Source: Betaproteobacteria bacterium (lineage in GTDB: Bacteria > Pseudomonadota > Gammaproteobacteria > Burkholderiales > SG8-41). From it: DNA of 10,043 nucleotides. Shown here piece by piece: positions 6,395 to 10,043 of the stretch. The translations under genes were made by a program, and so were the position numbers. The stretch covers positions 1-10,043 of the forward strand of contig JAHZNX010000120.1 of assembly GCA_020028375.1 (NCBI GenBank), written 5' to 3'. How positions within the stretch are numbered: the first letter of the stretch is position 1; every line of letters starts with the position of its first letter. A model generated the notes under the pieces. The model worked only from the letters and a program-made list of their open reading frames with translations, made no database searches and was not told the origin of the DNA.

Positions 6395-6696
6395 TCTCGC
6401 TGTCGCATTACCTGGTGCTGGGCGCGATCCTGTTCGCGATCGCGGTGATCGGCATCTTCCTCAACCGCAGGAACATGATCGTGCTGCTGATGGCGATCGA
6501 GCTGATGCTGCTCGCCGTAAACCTGAACTTCGTGGCGTTCTCGCATTTTCTCGACGATCCCTCGGGGCAGGTGTTCGTATTCTTCATCCTGACGGTCGCC
6601 GCCGCCGAGTCCGCCATCGGGCTCGCGATCCTGGTCGCGCTGTTCCGGAACCTGAACACGATCGATGTCGAGGAGCTGGACAGCCTCAAGGGCTGA
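6391..6696 (+). CDS. nuoK: NADH-quinone oxidoreductase subunit K (membrane subunit)
   Basis: NuoK (ND4L/MrpC-like) is a three-helix subunit that forms part of the central hydrophilic axis of the membrane arm. The 101-residue product has the expected length and the two membrane-embedded glutamates known to matter for pumping: E37 in LMAIELMLLAVN and E73 in AAAESAIGLA. The start is GTG 6391, overlapping the nuoJ stop as GTGA, with an AAGGG ribosome-binding sequence at 6378-6382 eight bases upstream. The gene is followed by an 11-base gap to nuoL. Confidence 0.96.
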   Translation: MISLSHYLVLGAILFAIAVIGIFLNRRNMIVLLMAIELMLLAVNLNFVAFSHFLDDPSGQVFVFFILTVAAAESAIGLAILVALFRNLNTIDVEELDSLKG

Positions 6697-6707
6697 AGCG
6701 GGAGCTT

Positions 6708-8702
6708 ATGACGAAGATGCAATGGCTCCACCTGATCGTTCCATTGGCGCCCCTGGTGGGAGCGGTCGTGGCGGGCCTGTTCGGCCAGGCGATCGGGCGC
6801 CGCGGCGCGCACGGGGTCACCATCGCCGGCATGCTGGTCTCGACGGTCGCTGCGGCGGCGGTGTTCCGCGACGTGCTCGACGGCAACCTCTACGACGGCC
6901 CGGTCTATACCTGGCTCGTGTCGGGCAACGTCCGCTTCGAGATCGGGTTCCTGATCGACCGCCTCTCCGCCACCATGATGCTGGTGGTCGCATTCGTGTC
7001 GCTAATGGTGCACGTCTACACCATCGGCTACATGGCGGACGACCCCGGCTACCAGCGCTTCTTCAGCTACATCTCGCTGTTCACGTTCTTCATGCTGATG
7101 CTGGTCTCGGCGAACAACTTCCTCCAGCTCTTCTTCGGCTGGGAAGGGGTCGGGCTGATGTCGTATCTGCTGATCGGCTTCTGGTTCCAGCGCCCGACCG
7201 CGACCTACGCGCAGCTGAAGGCGTTCCTGGTGAACCGGGTCGGCGATTTCGGCTTCCTGCTGGGGGTGGCCCTCGTGCTCATGTATTTCGGCACGCTCGA
7301 CTACACGACGGTGTTCCGCAGCGCGCCCACGCTCGGGGCCAACACCATCGAGATCCTGCCGGGCACGGCGTGGTCCCTGATGACGGTGATCTGCCTGCTG
7401 CTCTTTGTCGGCGCGATGGGCAAGAGCGCGCAGTTCCCGCTCCACGTGTGGCTGCCCGATTCGATGGAAGGCCCGACGCCGATCTCGGCGCTGATCCACG
7501 CGGCGACCATGGTGACGGCGGGCATCTTCATGGTCGCGCGCATGTCGCCGCTCTACGAGCTTTCGGAGACCGCCCTCTCCGTCGTCATGGTGATCGGGGC
7601 GATCACTGCGCTCTTCATGGCGCTGATCGCGATCGTGCACAACGACATCAAGCGGGTGGTCGCCTACTCGACGCTGTCGCAGTTGGGCTACATGACGGTC
7701 GCGCTCGGCGCCTCCGCCTACGCGGCGGGCATCTTCCACCTCGTCACCCACGCCTTCTTCAAGGCGCTGCTGTTCCTTGCCGCGGGGTCGGTCATCATCG
7801 CGCTGCACCACCAGCAGGACATGCGCAAGATGGGCGGCCTCAGGAAATACCTGCCGGTCACCTACTGGACGCTGCTCATCGGGGCGATCGCGAGCGCGGG
7901 CATTCCCGGGTTCTCCGGCTTCTTCTCCAAGGACGCGATCATCGAGGCGGCGCGCCTGTCGCGCACGCCGGGCGCGGGCTTTGCCTACTTCTGCGTGCTG
8001 ACCACCGTCTTCGTCACCGCGCTTTATACGTTCCGGCTGGTGTTCATGACGTTTCACGGCCCCGAGCGCTTCCACGATTCCGCAGAGCATCACGGCGGGC
8101 ATGGTGCCAAGGGGGAAAGCGCTCATGCGCACATGCCACTCGAATCTCCGGCGGTGGTGACGGTTCCGCTCATCCTGCTGGCAATTCCGTCCATTTGCGC
8201 GGGCTGGGTGATCGGGCCGGTGCTGTTTGGCGATTATTTCGGCGGCGCCATCGTTGCCGTCCCCCCGCATGACGTGCTGGCGCAGATGGGGCGGGACTTC
8301 CACGGGATCGGCGCCATGATGACCCACGCCCTGGGCACGGCGCCGTTCTGGCTCGCCATCGGGGGCGTCGCTGCCGCGACCTATCTCTACCTCCTGCGCC
8401 CGGACCTGCCCGGGGTGATCCAGAAGAAGATGGGATTCCTCTACACCATACTCGAGCGCAAGTACGGATTCGACGAGGCCTACCAGTGGCTGTTCGGCGA
8501 CGGCGCGGTGCGCTTCGGCACCGGGCTGTGGAAGGGCGGCGACATGGCGGTGATCGACGGCGTATTCGTCGACGGCTCGGCGCGGGCGGTGAATCGGTTC
8601 GCGGCGGTGATCCGTTACCTGCAGTCCGGGTTCATTTACCACTACGCCTTCGCCATGATCATCGGGATCCTGGTGCTGCTGACGATGATCTTCATCGCCT
8701 GA
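6708..8702 (+). CDS. nuoL: NADH-quinone oxidoreductase subunit L (antiporter-like proton pump)
   Basis: NuoL (ND5/MrpA-like) is the distal proton-pumping subunit, whose long C-terminal lateral helix runs along the membrane arm. The 664-residue product shows E146 in FFGWEGVGLMSYLLIGFW, K239 in GAMGKSAQFPLHVWLPD, H264 in ALIHAATMVTAG and K408 in FFSKDAII. These are the equivalents of the key E. coli residues E144, K229, the helix-8 His and K399. Residues 450-477 form a loop with seven histidines before the last helices, and the C-terminal part from about 570 fits the lateral helix and the final anchor. The ATG at 6708 has GGGAG only three bases upstream; ATG 6717, three codons on, is a spacing-based alternative. 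The frame is open far upstream, but that part is a shadow of nuoJ/nuoK. Confidence 0.96.
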   Translation: MTKMQWLHLIVPLAPLVGAVVAGLFGQAIGRRGAHGVTIAGMLVSTVAAAAVFRDVLDGNLYDGPVYTWLVSGNVRFEIGFLIDRLSATMMLVVAFVSLMVHVYTIGYMADDPGYQRFFSYISLFTFFMLMLVSANNFLQLFFGWEGVGLMSYLLIGFWFQRPTATYAQLKAFLVNRVGDFGFLLGVALVLMYFGTLDYTTVFRSAPTLGANTIEILPGTAWSLMTVICLLLFVGAMGKSAQFPLHVWLPDSMEGPTPISALIHAATMVTAGIFMVARMSPLYELSETALSVVMVIGAITALFMALIAIVHNDIKRVVAYSTLSQLGYMTVALGASAYAAGIFHLVTHAFFKALLFLAAGSVIIALHHQQDMRKMGGLRKYLPVTYWTLLIGAIASAGIPGFSGFFSKDAIIEAARLSRTPGAGFAYFCVLTTVFVTALYTFRLVFMTFHGPERFHDSAEHHGGHGAKGESAHAHMPLESPAVVTVPLILLAIPSICAGWVIGPVLFGDYFGGAIVAVPPHDVLAQMGRDFHGIGAMMTHALGTAPFWLAIGGVAAATYLYLLRPDLPGVIQKKMGFLYTILERKYGFDEAYQWLFGDGAVRFGTGLWKGGDMAVIDGVFVDGSARAVNRFAAVIRYLQSGFIYHYAFAMIIGILVLLTMIFIA

Positions 8703-8703
8703 C

Positions 8704-8738
8704 GAGCTTCGCAATCATGAATCGGCCCGGCGAAGCTC
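8704..8738. repeat. Inverted repeat 1 in the nuoL-nuoM spacer
   Basis: GAGCTTCGC at 8704-8712 has an exact reverse complement, GCGAAGCTC, at 8730-8738, with a 17-base loop. It begins two bases after the nuoL stop. There is no T-run after it, so it is unlikely to be a terminator. Confidence 0.75.
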
Positions 8739-8824
8739 TTCCCTCACCCCCGCCCCTCTCCCGAGTGGAGAGGGGAGATATCAGCTGCAAACACGCTGCG
8801 GCGCGTTTGCACGGAACCCGGTAG
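8717..8824 (+). CDS. Possible 35-residue open frame between nuoL and nuoM
   Basis: ATG 8717 opens a frame of 35 codons through the hairpin region, ending in TAG four bases before the nuoM ATG. The peptide is Pro/Arg-rich (starting MNRPGEALPSPPPLSRVERG), as expected from translating a common intergenic hairpin repeat. I see no family resemblance and no clear Shine-Dalgarno. It is probably not a protein gene. Its stop position could allow re-initiation at nuoM. Confidence 0.15.
   Translation: MNRPGEALPSPPPLSRVERGDISCKHAAARLHGTR
8753..8775. repeat. Inverted repeat 2 in the nuoL-nuoM spacer (CCCCTCTCC hairpin)
   Basis: CCCCTCTCC at 8753-8761 and GGAGAGGGG at 8767-8775 form a perfect nine-pair stem with a five-base loop, preceded by the C-rich run CCCTCACCCCC. 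This wording resembles a hairpin repeat scattered through intergenic regions of many beta- and gammaproteobacteria, recognised from memory and not searched. No T-run follows, and nuoM must be transcribed, so a role in mRNA processing or stability is more likely than termination. Confidence 0.8.
8787..8810. repeat. Inverted repeat 3 in the nuoL-nuoM spacer
   Basis: GCAAACACGC at 8787-8796 and GCGCGTTTGC at 8801-8810 pair at nine of ten positions around the four-base loop TGCG. The flanking T 8786 and A 8811 can add one more pair. It ends 18 bases before the nuoM start. Confidence 0.7.
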
Positions 8825-8828
8825 CCCC

Positions 8829-10043
8829 ATGCTCGGCTTCAACCTGCTCAACCTCGCGATCTGGGTCCCGATCGTGGCCGGGGCCGCGGTGCTCGCCACC
8901 GGCTCCGACCGCAATGCCGGCACCGCACGCGTGATCGCGCTCGTGGGCGCCGTGCTCGGCTTCGCGGTGACGTTGCCGCTCTATGCGCGTTTCGACCCGC
9001 TGGCGGGCGGCTTCCAGTTCACCACTATCACGCCGTGGATCGAAACCTTCAACGTCAACTATCACCTCGGCATCGACGGCGTGTCGCTGCTCCTGATCCT
9101 GCTCAACAGCTTCACCACCGTGCTGGTGGTGATCGCCGGCTGGGAGGTGATCCGGGAGCGCGTCGCCCAGTACATGGCGGCGTTCCTGTTCCTGTCCGGA
9201 ATCATGAACGGGGTGTTCTGCGCCCTCGATGCGCTGCTGTTCTACGTGTTCTTCGAGGCGACGTTGATTCCGATGTTTGTCATCATCGGCATGTGGGGCG
9301 GCCCGAACCGGGTCTACGCCGCGTTCAAGTTCTTCCTCTACACGCTGGCGGGGTCGCTGCTCTCGCTGGTCGCGCTCATCTACCTTTACAACGTATCGGA
9401 CGGCAGCTTCTCGCTGCTCGACTACTACCGGCTGCCGCTCGCCCTGGTGCCCCAGGTGCTGATCTTCATCGCGTTCATGACCTCCTTCGCGGTCAAGGTG
9501 CCGATGTGGCCGGTGCACACCTGGCTGCCGGACGCGCACGTGGAGGCCCCGACCGGAGGCTCGGTCGTGCTCGCCGCGATCATGCTGAAGCTCGGCGCCT
9601 ACGGCTTCATCCGGCTGTCGCTGCCGATCGTGCCCGACGCCAGCCACACGCTCGCCGGGTTCGTGATCGCGCTGTCGCTGATCGCGGTGGTGTACATCGG
9701 GCTGGTCGCGCTGGTGCAGTCCGACCTGAAGAAGCTGATCGCGTATTCCTCGATCTCGCACATGGGCTTTGTCACGCTCGGCATCTTCATCTTCAACGCC
9801 CACGGCCTGGAGGGTGCGATCATTCAGATGATCTCGCACGGCTTCATCTCGGGCGCGCTGTTCCTGTGCGTGGGCGTGCTCTACGACCGCATGCACTCGC
9901 GCCAGATCGCCGATTACGGCGGCGTCGTCAACACCATGCCGGTGTTCGCGGCGCTGTTCATGGTGTTCGCGATGGCCAATTCGGGGCTGCCCGGCACGAG
10001 CGGCTTCGTCGGTGAGTTCCTGGTGATCCTGGGGGCGGTCAGG
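8829..10043 (+). CDS. nuoM: NADH-quinone oxidoreductase subunit M (antiporter-like proton pump), partial at the window end
   Basis: NuoM (ND4/MrpD-like) is the middle antiporter-like proton channel of the membrane arm. ATG 8829 opens a frame that stays open for all 405 codons to the window end, so the C-terminus (roughly 90 or more residues by family length) is missing. The N-terminus MLGFNLLNLAIWVPIVAG is typical. Key residues are E143 in FYVFFEATLIPMF, K223 in SFAVKVPMWPVHTWLPDAH and K254 in IMLKLGAYG, matching E. coli E144, K234 and K265. The conserved LIAYSSISHMGF and GLPGTSGFVGEF segments also appear. No good Shine-Dalgarno precedes the ATG, and the 126-base spacer from nuoL is filled by three inverted repeats. 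Confidence 0.96.
   Translation, partial: MLGFNLLNLAIWVPIVAGAAVLATGSDRNAGTARVIALVGAVLGFAVTLPLYARFDPLAGGFQFTTITPWIETFNVNYHLGIDGVSLLLILLNSFTTVLVVIAGWEVIRERVAQYMAAFLFLSGIMNGVFCALDALLFYVFFEATLIPMFVIIGMWGGPNRVYAAFKFFLYTLAGSLLSLVALIYLYNVSDGSFSLLDYYRLPLALVPQVLIFIAFMTSFAVKVPMWPVHTWLPDAHVEAPTGGSVVLAAIMLKLGAYGFIRLSLPIVPDASHTLAGFVIALSLIAVVYIGLVALVQSDLKKLIAYSSISHMGFVTLGIFIFNAHGLEGAIIQMISHGFISGALFLCVGVLYDRMHSRQIADYGGVVNTMPVFAALFMVFAMANSGLPGTSGFVGEFLVILGAVR

Noticed and set aside
6321..6707. Upstream extension of the nuoL frame
   Set aside because: The translated extension overlaps nuoJ and nuoK and has no membrane-protein character. NuoL homology starts at ATG 6708.
8753..8775. Rho-independent terminator after nuoL
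   Set aside because: The stem is strong but is followed by GATATCAGC and not a T-run, and nuoM follows in the same operon.

Overview
The window is a stretch of a respiratory complex I operon (NADH:quinone oxidoreductase, type I). All genes lie on the + strand in the order end of nuoD, nuoE, nuoF, nuoG, nuoH, nuoI, nuoJ, nuoK, nuoL and start of nuoM. The high GC content, the nuoE to nuoM order, the roughly 740-residue NuoG without the extra N7 cluster motif, and the wording of the NuoE, NuoF and NuoL proteins suggest a betaproteobacterium or a close relative. This is a judgement from memory of the families, not from a search. No promoter or terminator is visible; the operon starts before base 1 and continues past base 10043.

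Layout: 1-1815 holds the last codons of nuoD and the NADH-oxidising module (NuoE with the N1a-type 2Fe-2S centre, NuoF with FMN and the N3 cluster). 1851-4063 holds nuoG, the large iron-sulfur subunit, which is broken by a change of reading frame near 3065-3080. 4060-5678 holds nuoH (quinone-site membrane subunit) and nuoI (N6a/N6b ferredoxin-like subunit). 5774-8702 holds the membrane subunits nuoJ, nuoK and nuoL, and 8829 to the window end holds most of nuoM. Electrons pass from NADH through FMN and the NuoE/F/G/I clusters to quinone at the NuoH/D/B interface, and NuoJ, K, L and M help pump protons.

No new enzyme system is present. The unusual signals are in the spacers. Five junctions overlap by 1-4 bases (D/E, E/F, G/H, H/I, J/K) and K/L has an 11-base gap. 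The other three carry non-coding repeats. F/G is filled by four copies of a GTGATGR heptamer. I/J holds three different short tandem repeats in a row, ending in four copies of CCATCAC, the reverse complement of the F/G repeat. L/M holds three consecutive inverted repeats. The genes after these spacers (nuoG, nuoJ, nuoM) lack a clear Shine-Dalgarno sequence. The I/J and L/M spacers each contain a short open frame that ends at or just before the next start codon, so ribosome re-initiation is possible but unproven. The nuoG frame break is either a real lesion, probably with lost codons, or an assembly error.
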